In this document: piece by piece, positions 9,007 through 19,221 of the stretch
Layout of the letters: the number at the start of each line of letters is the position of its first letter
Position numbering within the stretch: the stretch's first letter is position 1
The notes under the pieces: generated by a model
What the model was told of the DNA's origin: nothing
Database searches by the model: none
What the model saw: only the letters and a program-made list of their open reading frames with translations
Assembly (NCBI GenBank): GCA_018384595.1
Contig: JAHAYO010000077.1
Coordinates: 1-63,160, forward strand
Reading direction: 5' to 3'
Source of the DNA: Thiopseudomonas sp.
GTDB taxonomy: Bacteria; Pseudomonadota; Gammaproteobacteria; Pseudomonadales; Pseudomonadaceae
DNA length: 63,160 nucleotides
Translations under genes and position numbers: made by a program

Positions 9007-11070
9007 ATAGTGCTGGCCATGGCGTAGCCAGCGGTCCAGCAGCGGGCTGACGTGCTGCGGATGTTGCTGCAACAGTTGTAGGGCGGCTTCGCGCACGGAG
9101 GGCAGCAGGTCACTGTCGCGCATCAGGTCAGCCACCTTAAATTGCAGCAGGCCGGTTTGGCGGGTGCCAAGCATTTCGCCCGGGCCGCGCAGCTCCAAGT
9201 CTTTTTCGGCAATCACAAAGCCGTCAGTGGTATCGCGCATGATGGCCAAACGGGCGCGGCCGGTATCCGATACCTTGCCATGATAGAGCAGCACGCAATG
9301 ACTGGCGGCACTGCCTCGGCCCACCCGTCCACGCAACTGATGCAGCTGGGCCAGTCCTAGCCGCTCAGGGTTTTCAATGATCATCAGGCTGGCATTGGGC
9401 ACATCCACGCCCACCTCGATCACGGTGGTGGCCACCAGCAGCTGCAGTGCGCCGCTTTTGAATGCATCCATGATTTCAGCTTTTTCGCTAGCCTTCATGC
9501 GCCCGTGCACCAGCCCGATACGCAAACCGCCCAGTGCCAGTTGCAGCTCTTCGAAGGTGCTTTCAGCGGCTTGGCAGGTGAGTTCTTCGGATTCTTCGAT
9601 TAGGGTGCACACCCAGTACGCTTGGCGTCCTTCTAGGCAGGCTAGACGCACCCGCTCGATGACCTCGCCCCGGCGGCTGTCGCCCAGCACCACGGTGTTG
9701 ACCGGTGTGCGCCCTGGGGGGAGTTCGTCGAGCACGGAGGTGTCCAGATCAGCATAGGCGCTCATGGCCAGCGTGCGCGGAATGGGGGTGGCGGTCATGA
9801 TGAGTTGGTGCGGGCTGAGCTGGCCGTTGACGCCTTTTTCGCGCAGCGCCAAGCGTTGCTGGACGCCAAAGCGGTGTTGTTCGTCGATGATGGCCAGCGC
9901 CAAGTTATGAAACTGCACGTCGGCCTGAAACAATGCATGGGTACCGACCACCATCGGCGCACCGCGGGCAATCTGCTCTAGTGCGGCGGCGCGGGCTTTG
10001 CCCTTGAGCTTGCCGGCCAGCCAGGCCACTTCGATGCCCATGGGTTGTAACCAGCGACTGAAATTGAGGAAGTGCTGCTCGGCCAGAATTTCGGTCGGAG
10101 CCATCAGTGCGACCTGATAACCGGCTTCGATTGCCTGCAGCGCAGCGATGGCGGCGACCAGCGTTTTGCCGGCACCGACATCACCCTGTACCAGCCGCAG
10201 CATGGGCAAGCTTTGCTGCAGGTCGTAGCAAATTTCTGCACCCACCCGTTGCTGGGCACCGGTGGGTTTGAAGCCGAGGCCGGCCAGCAGTTGGGCGGGT
10301 AGCTGGCGGGGCGCGGGCAGTGGCACGGCTTTTTGTGCCTGCATTTGCTCGCGCATGCGCTGCATCGACAGCTGGTGTGCCAGTAATTCTTCAAAGGCCA
10401 GCCGCTGCTGGGCCCAGTGTTCGCCTTCCTGCAGCTGATGGGTGTCGGCATCCGGCGGCGGTTGGTGCAGGTAGCGCACGGCTTCGGCCAGCGGCCCCAA
10501 ACGGTAGTGCTGGCGCATGGTTGGCGGCAGCCATTCTGGCAGGCTGGCCGGCGTTAGGTAGTCCAGTGTCTGCAGTACCAGTGCGCGCAGGCGGTTTTGC
10601 GTGAGCCCTTCGGTGGTGGGGTAGATGGCGGTGAGCCGCTCTTCCACCACCACCGGATCGTCGGCTTGCTGGATGCGGTACTCGGGATGATAGATTTCCA
10701 GCCCGCTGGCACCTGGGCGAATTTCGCCGTAGCAGCGCACCTGCGCGCCACGGGCTAGGGCGGTTTTTTGCGCCAAGCTGAAATGGTAAAAGCGCAGGCT
10801 CAGGCTGCCGCTGCCGTCGTGCAGGCGCACCAGCAGGCTGCGGCGTTTGCCCATCACTAGATCAGCCGCCATCACCGTGCCCAGCACCACCGCATCCTGG
10901 CCAGGTTGCAGTGCGCCGATGGGGGTGATCTTGGTGCGATCCTGATAGCGCAAGGGCAGGTGAAATAACACGTCTTGCAGGGTTTCTAGGCCGACCTTGC
11001 TGAGTTTTTCAGCAATGGCCGGGCCTATGCCCTTAAGCACGGTGATGGGGGTGTCGGCCAGCAGGCTCAT
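8995..11070 (-). CDS. recG: RecG ATP-dependent DNA helicase
   Basis: RecG remodels stalled replication forks and branch-migrates Holliday junctions. The 691-residue protein has an N-terminal wedge/OB region (VVLGTVMAADLVMGKRRSLLVRLHDG), Walker A GDVGAGKT, a DEQH box (IIDEQHRFG), motif III TATPIPRT, and the helicase C domain ending in QLRGRVGRG and the RecG-specific tail. The start is ATG 11070, giving MSLLADTPITVLKGIG, because it overlaps the oxyR stop as ATGA; 12 extra upstream residues in the open frame lack support. It is translationally coupled to oxyR, as in P. aeruginosa. Confidence 0.95.
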   Translation of the reverse strand: MSLLADTPITVLKGIGPAIAEKLSKVGLETLQDVLFHLPLRYQDRTKITPIGALQPGQDAVVLGTVMAADLVMGKRRSLLVRLHDGSGSLSLRFYHFSLAQKTALARGAQVRCYGEIRPGASGLEIYHPEYRIQQADDPVVVEERLTAIYPTTEGLTQNRLRALVLQTLDYLTPASLPEWLPPTMRQHYRLGPLAEAVRYLHQPPPDADTHQLQEGEHWAQQRLAFEELLAHQLSMQRMREQMQAQKAVPLPAPRQLPAQLLAGLGFKPTGAQQRVGAEICYDLQQSLPMLRLVQGDVGAGKTLVAAIAALQAIEAGYQVALMAPTEILAEQHFLNFSRWLQPMGIEVAWLAGKLKGKARAAALEQIARGAPMVVGTHALFQADVQFHNLALAIIDEQHRFGVQQRLALREKGVNGQLSPHQLIMTATPIPRTLAMSAYADLDTSVLDELPPGRTPVNTVVLGDSRRGEVIERVRLACLEGRQAYWVCTLIEESEELTCQAAESTFEELQLALGGLRIGLVHGRMKASEKAEIMDAFKSGALQLLVATTVIEVGVDVPNASLMIIENPERLGLAQLHQLRGRVGRGSAASHCVLLYHGKVSDTGRARLAIMRDTTDGFVIAEKDLELRGPGEMLGTRQTGLLQFKVADLMRDSDLLPSVREAALQLLQQHPQHVSPLLDRWLRHGQHYAQV

Positions 11071-11996
11071 GGGGTGCGCGCCGACTCGGCTTTGGCCAGC
11101 GGACACTGACGGATGGCCTCTACGAGTGCGTCAATGGCCTTGGGCCGCGGAAAGGTGGCGCGCCACGCGATGGCTACGGTGCGGGTTGGGGCCGGTGCAG
11201 TAAAGGGGCGGATTTCGATCACGCCGGCGGTGTATTGATGGCTGTCTACCGCTGATTGCGGCAGCACCGATACACCCAGCCCAGAGGCGACCATGTGGCG
11301 GATGGTTTCCAGCGAGCTGGCTTCTACTGTGGTGTAACGGTTCTGGCTTTCTTGCAGGCTGGCGCTGGCGGGGCAGGCCTCTAACACTTGGTCGCGGAAG
11401 CAGTGGCCCTCGCCCAACAGCAGCAGGCTTTTGTCGTTGAGCATCTGGCTGTCGATGCTTTGCTCGCTGGTCCAGCGGTGCTGGGCGGGCAGCAGCACGC
11501 AGAATTCTTCGTCATACATGGGTTTGGTCAGCACGTCCACGTCCTGAAAGGGCAGGGCGATGATGACCACGTCCAGCTCGCCGTTGCGCAGTTTGTCGCG
11601 CAATACATGGGTGAAGTTTTCTTCAATATAGAGCGGCATTTCCGGCGCGCTTTTGTGCAGCAGCGGAATCAGCTGGGGAAACAGATAAGGGCCAACGGTA
11701 TAGATGGCACCGACGCGCAGCGGCGCAGTGAGCTGGTTTTTACCGGCCTGGGCCAGCTCGCGCACGATCTGCGCCTGCTCCAGCACACGGCGGGCCTGGG
11801 TGATGATGCCCTCGCCGACCGCTGTCACGCGCACCGCGCCCTTGCTGCGCTCAAAGATCAGCACGCCGAGTTCTTCTTCCAGTTTTTTCACCCCCACCGA
11901 TAGGGTAGGCTGGCTGACATGGCAGCGCTCGGCGGCGCGGCCAAAGTGCTGTTCCTGGGCCAGGGTGACGATGTAGCGTAACTCGGTAAGCGTCAT
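11067..11996 (-). CDS. oxyR: OxyR, hydrogen peroxide-sensing LysR-type regulator
   Basis: OxyR senses peroxide through a disulfide and activates catalase and alkyl hydroperoxide reductase genes. The 309-residue protein has the N-terminal helix-turn-helix (QEQHFGRAAERCHVSQPTLSVGVKKLEEELG). The redox pair Cys199 and Cys208 in GHCFRDQVLEAC has exactly the OxyR spacing. The start is MTLTELRYIVTL, as in relatives; the longer frame adds 25 residues. recG overlaps its stop by 4 bp. A possible promoter lies at 12,044-12,071. Confidence 0.95.
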   Translation of the reverse strand: MTLTELRYIVTLAQEQHFGRAAERCHVSQPTLSVGVKKLEEELGVLIFERSKGAVRVTAVGEGIITQARRVLEQAQIVRELAQAGKNQLTAPLRVGAIYTVGPYLFPQLIPLLHKSAPEMPLYIEENFTHVLRDKLRNGELDVVIIALPFQDVDVLTKPMYDEEFCVLLPAQHRWTSEQSIDSQMLNDKSLLLLGEGHCFRDQVLEACPASASLQESQNRYTTVEASSLETIRHMVASGLGVSVLPQSAVDSHQYTAGVIEIRPFTAPAPTRTVAIAWRATFPRPKAIDALVEAIRQCPLAKAESARTP

Positions 11997-12043
11997 AGTA
12001 GAATTCCATGGAAAAAGCGTATGACATAGTTTTAGTCGAACGC

Positions 12044-12071
12044 AGCATACCCGAATTTGAACGTAGGGCAA
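12044..12071 (-). promoter_or_regulatory. possible sigma70 promoter of oxyR-recG
   Basis: On the minus strand TTGCCC (12,071-12,066), a 16-bp spacer and TATGCT (12,049-12,044) resemble -35 and -10 boxes, about 48 bp before the oxyR ATG. Part lies under the ribosome site of the divergent epimerase gene. Confidence 0.35.
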
Positions 12072-12084
12072 CAGGAGTAAGTGG

Positions 12085-12921
12085 ATGTCAGCCAGTGTGT
12101 TGTATGTGGGAGCCGGTTCGCTGGCGTTGCAGGTGGCAAATTTGTTGCCAAATTGGAGTGGCTGGGCGTTGCGCCGTTCGCCGGTAGCGTTGCCGGCGGG
12201 ACTTGCCTGGCTGCAGGCCGATGTGACCGAGCCGGCCTGTCCGGCAGGCTGGCTGGAGCAAGCGCCGGACTATCTGGTGATCAGCTTGGTGCCGGCGGCA
12301 CGTAACGAAGCGGCGTATCGCACTGCCTATGTGCAGGGCACCGCCCATGTGCTGGACTGGTTGCGTACGCATGGCCAGCAGCCACGGCGGATCTTTTTTG
12401 TTTCCAGTGTGGGTGTGTATGGCCAGGCAGAGGGTGAGTGGGTTGATGAGCAGTCGGTGACCGCGCCGCAGCGCTGGTCGGGTCGGGTGATGCTGGAGGC
12501 GGAGCAGCTGTTGTTGGCCAGTGGCCTGCCGGTGACTTTGGTACGGCTAGCCGGTATTTATGGCGGCCAGCGACGCAGTTTTTTGGAGCGGGTTCGTCAG
12601 GGGTACCATGCCGATGGTTACAGTAACCGGTTGACCAACCGGATTCATGAGCAGGATGCCGCTGGGTTGTTGGCGCACTTGTTGCAACGGGATGCGGCCG
12701 GTGAGTCGCTGGCACCGGTTTATATCGGTGTGGATGATGAGCCTGTCGAGCAGGCTGAGGTGGTGGGCTGGTTGCAACAGCAGTTGGGTGTTGTTAGTGA
12801 GCCGGGGTTGGTGCTGGCGTCTGCGGGTAGTAGTAAGCGCTGTAGTAATGCGTTGGCGCGTAGTAGTGGTTGGGTGCCTCGGTTTGCCAGTTATCGGGAG
12901 GGGTATGGGGGGATGGTGTGA
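12085..12921 (+). CDS. NAD(P)-binding epimerase/dehydratase-like protein (SDR family, YeeZ-like)
   Basis: The 278-residue protein has a Rossmann start (VLYVGAGSLALQVANLL) and an extended SDR pattern with FVSSVGVYG as the catalytic-serine region, but no canonical YxxxK; the helix reads RVMLEAEQLLLASGLPVTLVRLAGIYG. The substrate is unknown. GGAG lies 8 bp before ATG. It is divergent from oxyR, matching the Pseudomonas oxyR neighbourhood. The last 120 bp turn G/T-rich with TAGTAG runs, unlike the first two thirds. Confidence 0.75.
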   Translation: MSASVLYVGAGSLALQVANLLPNWSGWALRRSPVALPAGLAWLQADVTEPACPAGWLEQAPDYLVISLVPAARNEAAYRTAYVQGTAHVLDWLRTHGQQPRRIFFVSSVGVYGQAEGEWVDEQSVTAPQRWSGRVMLEAEQLLLASGLPVTLVRLAGIYGGQRRSFLERVRQGYHADGYSNRLTNRIHEQDAAGLLAHLLQRDAAGESLAPVYIGVDDEPVEQAEVVGWLQQQLGVVSEPGLVLASAGSSKRCSNALARSSGWVPRFASYREGYGGMV

Positions 12922-12966
12922 GGTTTATTGTCGCCATTTTGTGGGCAGTGGAGCGTAGGTCGCCTC

Positions 12967-13038
12967 GTTATCCTGCGCGTGGCGAAGTGTAGGCTACTGC
13001 GTCACCCAGCGCGCAACGAAGTGGAGTCGCAGGGTCTA
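12967..13038. repeat. REP-like palindromic repeat, two adjoining partial copies
   Basis: This begins the gene-free stretch 12,922-13,386. A first partial unit (12,967-12,992, ATCCTGCGCGTGGCGAAGTG) is followed by a second (13,001-13,038, GTCACCCAGCGCGCAACGAAG, then GTGGAGTCGCAGGGTCT). The units share a pattern with 13,240-13,277 and 13,335-13,372: GTCATCCTGCGCG, a variable centre, then AGTCGCAGGATCT. The ends of a full unit are mutually inverted (ATCCTGCG/CGCAGGAT). Confidence 0.6.
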
Positions 13039-13070
13039 GGGGAGGTGGTTTTTGGCTTTGGTGCTGCAGT

Positions 13071-13157
13071 CAGGGTGAGGCGCTTCGCTCAGCTACGCTG
13101 CCAGACTCGCAGCATGCTTCGAGTCTGTTGCTGATGCTTCGCTTCGGCCTCACCCTG
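13071..13157. repeat. nested inverted repeat
   Basis: Outer 11-bp perfect arms CAGGGTGAGGC (13,071-13,081) and GCCTCACCCTG (13,147-13,157) enclose an inner pair AGACTCG/CGAGTCT. The element lies between REP-like units in the gene-free stretch and does not resemble a rho-independent terminator, since it has no T-run. Confidence 0.55.
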
Positions 13158-13239
13158 TCTGTGGATGCACCGTGTCGTTTGCGGGGAGATGGCCCAGCGG
13201 TGCCGGGCTGCTGTCGCGGTGTGGGGTCAGAGTGTGGCG

Positions 13240-13277
13240 GTCATTCTGCGGGTAACGAAGCGTAGTTGCAGGGTCTG
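13240..13277. repeat. REP-like palindromic repeat, diverged copy
   Basis: GTCATTCTGCGGGTAACGAAG followed by CGTAGTTGCAGGGTCT matches the unit at 13,335-13,372 with several substitutions. The same family appears degenerately near 59,030-59,090. Confidence 0.55.
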
Positions 13278-13334
13278 TACGTGGGGTGAGGTTTATTTCC
13301 ATTGGCCTAGGCGCAGCGAAGCGCAGACTGCTCC

Positions 13335-13372
13335 GTCATCCTGCGCGCAACGGAGTGGAGTCGCAGGATCTG
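13335..13372. repeat. REP-like palindromic repeat, best copy
   Basis: Arms ATCCTGCG (13,338-13,345) and CGCAGGAT (13,362-13,369) are perfect complements around a 16-base centre. It lies 15 bp past the ridA stop on the opposite side and could fold at the 3' end of the ridA transcript. Confidence 0.65.
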
Positions 13373-13386
13373 GGGAGTCGGCTGTA

Positions 13387-13770
13387 TTAGCCAATATGCA
13401 TCACGCCATCCATTTCTACTTGCGAGTTGCGTGGTAGGGCGGCGACGCCGACGGCGGCGCGGGCGGGGTAGGGTTGTTCGAAGTAGCGAGCCATGATTTC
13501 GTTGACGGCGGCGAAGTTGGCGAGGTCGGTCAGGAAGATGTTGAGTTTGACCACGTCTTGCAGGCTGCCGCCGGCGGCTTCGGCTACGGCTTTGAGGTTT
13601 TCGAAAACCTGTACGGTTTGGGCTTCGAAGTTGCCTTCGACCATTTGCATGGTGACCGGGTCCAGCGGGATTTGGCCGGATAGGTAAACGGTTGACGCTA
13701 CCTTGATGGCTTGCGAGTAGGTGCCAATGGCCGCGGGGGCTTGGTTGGTGCTGATGACGGTCTTGCTCAT
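13387..13770 (-). CDS. ridA: RidA family reactive enamine/imine deaminase
   Basis: RidA hydrolyses reactive 2-aminoacrylate-type enamines made by PLP enzymes. The 127-residue length is standard. Signature features are the SGQIPLDP loop, the catalytic Arg in [13 protein letters not shown] and the late Glu in VEMDGV. It lies downstream of spoT on the same strand with a 60-bp gap, the same pairing as in P. aeruginosa. Confidence 0.93.
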   Translation of the reverse strand: MSKTVISTNQAPAAIGTYSQAIKVASTVYLSGQIPLDPVTMQMVEGNFEAQTVQVFENLKAVAEAAGGSLQDVVKLNIFLTDLANFAAVNEIMARYFEQPYPARAAVGVAALPRNSQVEMDGVMHIG

Positions 13771-13830
13771 GGGATCTCCGTGGGGCAGGCGAGCGGTGAC
13801 GGCGGAGGGCCGTCAGCGCAAAACACGTTT

Positions 13831-15939
13831 TTAGGCGCGGGTGCGGGTGATGCGGGTCACGCCGTTGAGGGTGCGCAGGCGGCGGATGACGTGGGCTAGG
13901 TGCTGGCGGTCATGTACGCTGACCACCAGTTGCACAACGCTCAGGCGGCCGTCTTTTTCGTCCACGCTAATTTTTTCGATATTGCCGTCGGCTTCGCTGA
14001 CGCTGCCGGCCAGCAGGGCGATGAGGCCGCGTTGGTGAGCCAGTTCGATCCGTAGTTCAACATTGAACTCACCTTTGATGTCTTTGGCCCAGCTGAGTGG
14101 AATATATTTTTCCGGCTGGTTGCGGATGTCGGCCAGATTACGGCAGGTTTCGCGGTGTACCACCATGCCCTTGCCCGCCGATAGGTGGCCGATGATGGCG
14201 TCACCGGGGATGGGGCCGCAGCAGCGGGCATAATTGAGCACCATGCCTTCGGTGCCGTGAATCATTAGCGGTTGGTCAACCACCGGGTGCTGTTCGCTGT
14301 TGTCTTCGGCCAGCAGGCGGCGGGCGACCACCTGAGCGGTGCGGCTGCCTAGACCGATGCTTTCTAGCACGGCATCGAAGCTTTCCTGTTGGTATTCGGC
14401 CAGCAGGGCGTCGATGCGCGCTTGTGGAATGTCGTCTAGTTTTGTCGCATGCACGTCCAGCGCTTTGTCCAGCAGACGGTGGCCCAGCTCGATCGATTCG
14501 TCTTGTTGCTGCAATTTGAGTGCATGGCGGATATGGGTGCGCGCTTTGCCGGTGACGACAAAGTTGAGCCAAGCCGGATTGGGGCGAGCGCTGGGGCCGG
14601 TTATGATTTCTACCGTAGCGCCGCTGGTCAGTGGCTGCGATAGCGGTGCCAGCCGTCGATTGACACGGCACGCAATGCAGGCGTTGCCAATGTCGGTGTG
14701 TACCGCGTAGGCAAAGTCCACCGGCGTGGCCCCTTTGGGCATCTCCATGATGCGGCCCTTGGGCGAGAACACGTAGACCTCGTCGGGGAATAGGTCGATT
14801 TTGACGTTTTCGATAAATTCCAGCGAGTTACCGGCACTTTGTTGCAGCTCTAGCAGGCCCTTAACCCAGCGGCGCGCGCGCGCATGGCTGGTGCCCAGAT
14901 CATCGCTGTCGCTCTTGTACAGCCAGTGCGCGGCAATGCCGTTGTTGGCCAGTTCTTCCATGTCGCGGGTGCGTATTTGGATTTCGATGGGTACGCCGTG
15001 CATGCCAAACAAGGTGGTATGCAGGGCCTGATAGCCGTTGGCCTTGGGAATGGCGATGTAATCCTTGAAGCGGCCCGGAATGGGTTTGTACAGGCTGTGT
15101 ACCGCGCCCAGCACGCGGTAGCAGGTATCTACTTTGTCCACCACAATGCGAAATGCGTAGACGTCCATGATTTCATTGAACGACTTGCGCTTGGATTTCA
15201 TCTTGCGGTAGATGCTGTACAGGTGTTTCTCGCGGCCACTGACTTCGCCGGGCAGCGCTTCGCGCTCCAGGCAGTGGGTGATCGACTCTTCAATTTTGGA
15301 GACGATTTCTTTACGGTTGCCCCGTGCTTGGCGTACCGCCGCTTGGATGCGCTCGGCACGCATGGGGTGCATGGCGCGAAAGCCCAGGTCTTCAAATTCC
15401 GCATACATGCGGTGGATGCCCAGGCGCTTGGCGATGGGGGCGTAAATTTCTAGGGTTTCTTTGGCGATGCGGCGGCGTTTTTCAGCATTCAGCGCGCCGA
15501 GGGTGCGCATGTTGTGCAGGCGGTCGGCCAACTTGACCAGAATAACGCGAATGTCGCGGGCCATGGCCATGGCCATTTTCTGGAAGTTTTCTGCCTGCGC
15601 CTCGGCCTTGGTGCCGAACTTCATTTGCGTCAGTTTGCTGACGCCATCCACCATTTCTGCCACGCTTTCGCCAAATTGAGCCGCCAGTGCCTCTTTGGGA
15701 ATGCCGGTGTCCTCAATCACGTCATGCAACATAGCCGCCATCAGGCTTTGATGGTCCATGTGCATCTCGGCCAGAATGCTGGCCACCGCCAGCGGGTGGG
15801 TGATGTAGTGATCGCCACTGCTGCGCAGCTGGCCGTCGTGTGCCTGCTCGGCGTAATAATAGGCGCGACGGACCAGATTGACCTGTTCTGGGCCAAGGTA
15901 GTCACCAAGTTGTCCGGCGAGGCGTTCAACAGCAGGCAT
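13831..15939 (-). CDS. spoT: SpoT, bifunctional (p)ppGpp synthetase/hydrolase
   Basis: SpoT hydrolyses and makes the stringent-response alarmone. The 702-residue protein shows the HD hydrolase domain (AAMLHDVIEDT near 70, then LVKLADRLHNMRTLGAL), a synthetase domain with the RFKD motif typical of bifunctional enzymes (PGRFKDYIAIPKANGYQALHT), a TGS domain (DEVYVFSPKGRIMEMPKGATPVDFAY) and a C-terminal ACT domain. It is followed by ridA and preceded by rpoZ and gmk on the same strand, the widespread gmk-rpoZ-spoT operon. Confidence 0.96.
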   Translation of the reverse strand: MPAVERLAGQLGDYLGPEQVNLVRRAYYYAEQAHDGQLRSSGDHYITHPLAVASILAEMHMDHQSLMAAMLHDVIEDTGIPKEALAAQFGESVAEMVDGVSKLTQMKFGTKAEAQAENFQKMAMAMARDIRVILVKLADRLHNMRTLGALNAEKRRRIAKETLEIYAPIAKRLGIHRMYAEFEDLGFRAMHPMRAERIQAAVRQARGNRKEIVSKIEESITHCLEREALPGEVSGREKHLYSIYRKMKSKRKSFNEIMDVYAFRIVVDKVDTCYRVLGAVHSLYKPIPGRFKDYIAIPKANGYQALHTTLFGMHGVPIEIQIRTRDMEELANNGIAAHWLYKSDSDDLGTSHARARRWVKGLLELQQSAGNSLEFIENVKIDLFPDEVYVFSPKGRIMEMPKGATPVDFAYAVHTDIGNACIACRVNRRLAPLSQPLTSGATVEIITGPSARPNPAWLNFVVTGKARTHIRHALKLQQQDESIELGHRLLDKALDVHATKLDDIPQARIDALLAEYQQESFDAVLESIGLGSRTAQVVARRLLAEDNSEQHPVVDQPLMIHGTEGMVLNYARCCGPIPGDAIIGHLSAGKGMVVHRETCRNLADIRNQPEKYIPLSWAKDIKGEFNVELRIELAHQRGLIALLAGSVSEADGNIEKISVDEKDGRLSVVQLVVSVHDRQHLAHVIRRLRTLNGVTRITRTRA

Positions 15940-15990
15940 GAGGCTCTCCAGTGGTTTCAGGGCGTGGCGGGGTGTTCAGGCGGCGTGCTG

Positions 15991-16248
15991 TCAGTTGATG
16001 CTGTCGTCAAAGGCGGCGAATAGTGGCTCGTCGATGATGCTAGCTTCTTCTAGGGCGACGCTTTCGGCGTTGATCAGACCTTCGGCAATTTCGCGCAGCG
16101 CCAGTACGGTGGGCTTGTCATTTTCCAGTGGTACTTTGGGCTCTAGGCCACCGGTGGCAATCTGGCGGGAGCGTTTGGTGGCCAGCATGACCAGTTCGAA
16201 GCGGTTTTCTACGTTTTCTAGGCAGTCTTCAACAGTAACTCGGGCCAT
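15991..16248 (-). CDS. rpoZ: RNA polymerase omega subunit
   Basis: Omega helps beta' folding and holds a ppGpp site. The 85-residue product starts [26 protein letters not shown], the family signature; the longer open frame adds 32 unrelated residues and is rejected. It sits between gmk and spoT, whose product makes the ppGpp that omega binds. Confidence 0.95.
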   Translation of the reverse strand: MARVTVEDCLENVENRFELVMLATKRSRQIATGGLEPKVPLENDKPTVLALREIAEGLINAESVALEEASIIDEPLFAAFDDSIN

Positions 16249-16392
16249 GGGTAATCCTCTTGAGATGAAGCCAGCAGCCGTATGTGGGCTGCGGGCAAAA
16301 ATAGGTCGGGCGGGTTTGCGGACAACCGCCCGAAACGGCGGCATAGTCTAGCATAGCCTGCAAGCCGGCGGCAGCAGGCGCTGCTGGCTTTA

Positions 16393-17079
<687 letters not shown>

Positions 17080-17298
17080 CTAGTGTAGCCAAAAATGGGC
17101 AGGGTGGCATGGGAGAATGATGTGGGTCAGCGAATGGGCAGCCGCACCCAAAGGGCAATTGTCGGCAGGCAGGCTGCGGGGTATTCTCACGTGCGGTGGC
17201 ATGTAGTCTGCTTGGGTTTGTTCCATAAGGAATCGACGGGATTAAGAGTGAGTACTGCCGGTTTTGATAGAAGCGTGATGCAGGACAAGGGCTGAGAC

Positions 17299-19209
17299 AT
17301 GCAAAGCATAGCGAAAAACCTAGGACTTAAGCTGATGGCAGGTTTTGCCTGCATGCTGATTATTACAGCTGGCGGCGTGGGCGGGCTGGCACTGCACAAT
17401 TCGGCGCAGGCACTGACCAGCCAGCTCAACTACACATTGCCCAGCATGGCCCATGAAGGCGCGCGCTTGGTGCGCAGCCGCATGGACAACCAGTTGCAGG
17501 CGCTGTACGAGCTATCAATTAATCCGGTTTTTAATGGCGAAACGGGCCGCGAGCAGCTGGCTTTCATGCAGCAGCACGGCCAGCGTTTGGGCTATCTGGG
17601 CATGGGACTGGTGGACCGTCAGGGCATGGCCCATTACCCCGACGCGCCTTCGGCTGATCTGGGCAACCGCGACTATGTCATCAGTGCTTTTGCCGGCCAG
17701 CTGAACATGTCCGAGGTCATCATCAGTCGTGTGATCAACAAGCCAGTGATTATGCTGGCGGCTCCGGTGCGGGTGCGTGGTGAAGTGGTGAACGTGCTGA
17801 TTGCGCGCATGGACGCCACCTTGTTGAGCGAAATTGTGGAAGACCTAGGCTTTGGCGAGCAGGGCGGTGCACAAATCATTAACGCACAGGGCACGCTGAT
17901 TGCCAGCCCTGATCGTGCGCAGGTGCTGGATCAGATCAATCCGGTGGAGCAGGCGCGCAGCAACCCAGAGCTGGCCTCACTGGCCGCAGCCATTGGCCGC
18001 ATGCTGGGCAGCGGTCAAGGTGCGGATGCCTATACCGTGGGGGGGCAGGATAAGCTCTCAGGGCATGCGCTGATTCCGCAAACCGATTGGCGGGTGGTGA
18101 TTACGGCGAACGCTGACGAAGTGTTAGCGCCGCAGCAGCGTTTGCAATGGTTGATTGGGCTGACCACCGCTGCCTTTATTGTTTTGGGTCTGATTGCAGC
18201 CTACAGTTTTGGTCTTCAGATTACGCGCCCGCTGCGCAAAATGAGGTACGTGCTGCAAGACATTACTGACCAGAACGACTTGCGTCTGCGCGTGCCGGTG
18301 CGCAGCCGTGACGAAGTAGGTCAGGTGGCAGGCGGCATCAATGGCTTGTTGGATTATTTTCAGCAGCTGCTGGGTGATATCCAGCAGGCCAGCGAGCAGG
18401 TGGCAGCGGCGGCGGGGCAGATGAGTGCCTCCAGCTCAAGGGTTATGCAGGTGGTTGACCGTCAGGAAAATCAGACCCATCAGGTGGCAACAGCCATGGA
18501 AGAAATGAGCGCCAGTATTCAGGAAGTGGCCAGCAATACGGTGCAGGCGGCTCATTTGGCCAGCCATGCACAACAGCAAACCAGCAGCGGCCACCGTGAT
18601 GTGCAAGATTCACTGCAAGCCATTACCCAGCTGAACAGCGAAATTCAACAGACGGTTGAGGTCATCGAAGAACTCAGCCGCAATACCGCCGATATTGGTC
18701 AGGTTTTGGACATGATCCAGGGGGTGGCTGAGCAAACCAACCTGTTGGCCTTGAACGCGGCCATTGAAGCGGCGCGTGCGGGCGAGGCTGGGCGTGGTTT
18801 TGCCGTGGTGGCTGACGAGGTGCGTGCGCTGGCGGGTAACACCCGCAACGCCACTGATAGCATTCGCGAAAAAATGCAGGTATTCCAGCGTGAGTCCCTG
18901 CGTGCGGTAGAACAGATGCAAGGCTGTGAGCAGCTGGCGGTGGCCAGTGTCGAGCGGGCGCAGGCATCCGGCTTGGCGCTGGACAACATTTATGAGTCAG
19001 TGGGCAGCATTGAGGATGCTGGCTTGCAAATCTCTACCGCGACCGAACAACAAAGCCAGGTGGCCCACGACATCAGTGAAAACGTTAGCGGGCTGAGCCA
19101 AGGCATTGTTGAGGTGACCCGTGTCGCCCGCGAAACAGCTGATGCCAGCCGCCAGTTGGCAACGCTGGCCGAGCAGCTGAACCAGCACGCACGCCGGTTC
19201 AGCATTTAA
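17299..19209 (+). CDS. methyl-accepting chemotaxis protein with periplasmic Cache-type sensor
   Basis: The 636-residue receptor has a first membrane helix (about 10-32), a periplasmic sensor of about 250 residues resembling a dCache domain ([42 protein letters not shown]), and a second membrane helix near 285-308 ([23 protein letters not shown]). A HAMP domain and the cytoplasmic signalling domain follow, with the conserved hairpin tip [19 protein letters not shown]-type sequence and [12 protein letters not shown]. The ligand is unknown. It is followed 12 bp later by a LysR gene on the same strand. Confidence 0.9.
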   Translation: MQSIAKNLGLKLMAGFACMLIITAGGVGGLALHNSAQALTSQLNYTLPSMAHEGARLVRSRMDNQLQALYELSINPVFNGETGREQLAFMQQHGQRLGYLGMGLVDRQGMAHYPDAPSADLGNRDYVISAFAGQLNMSEVIISRVINKPVIMLAAPVRVRGEVVNVLIARMDATLLSEIVEDLGFGEQGGAQIINAQGTLIASPDRAQVLDQINPVEQARSNPELASLAAAIGRMLGSGQGADAYTVGGQDKLSGHALIPQTDWRVVITANADEVLAPQQRLQWLIGLTTAAFIVLGLIAAYSFGLQITRPLRKMRYVLQDITDQNDLRLRVPVRSRDEVGQVAGGINGLLDYFQQLLGDIQQASEQVAAAAGQMSASSSRVMQVVDRQENQTHQVATAMEEMSASIQEVASNTVQAAHLASHAQQQTSSGHRDVQDSLQAITQLNSEIQQTVEVIEELSRNTADIGQVLDMIQGVAEQTNLLALNAAIEAARAGEAGRGFAVVADEVRALAGNTRNATDSIREKMQVFQRESLRAVEQMQGCEQLAVASVERAQASGLALDNIYESVGSIEDAGLQISTATEQQSQVAHDISENVSGLSQGIVEVTRVARETADASRQLATLAEQLNQHARRFSI

Positions 19210-19221
19210 CAGGGCGTTCGT

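Noticed and set aside
12967-13372. CRISPR array
   Set aside because: The repeats are palindromic, diverged and irregularly spaced, with no unique spacers of constant length and no cas genes.
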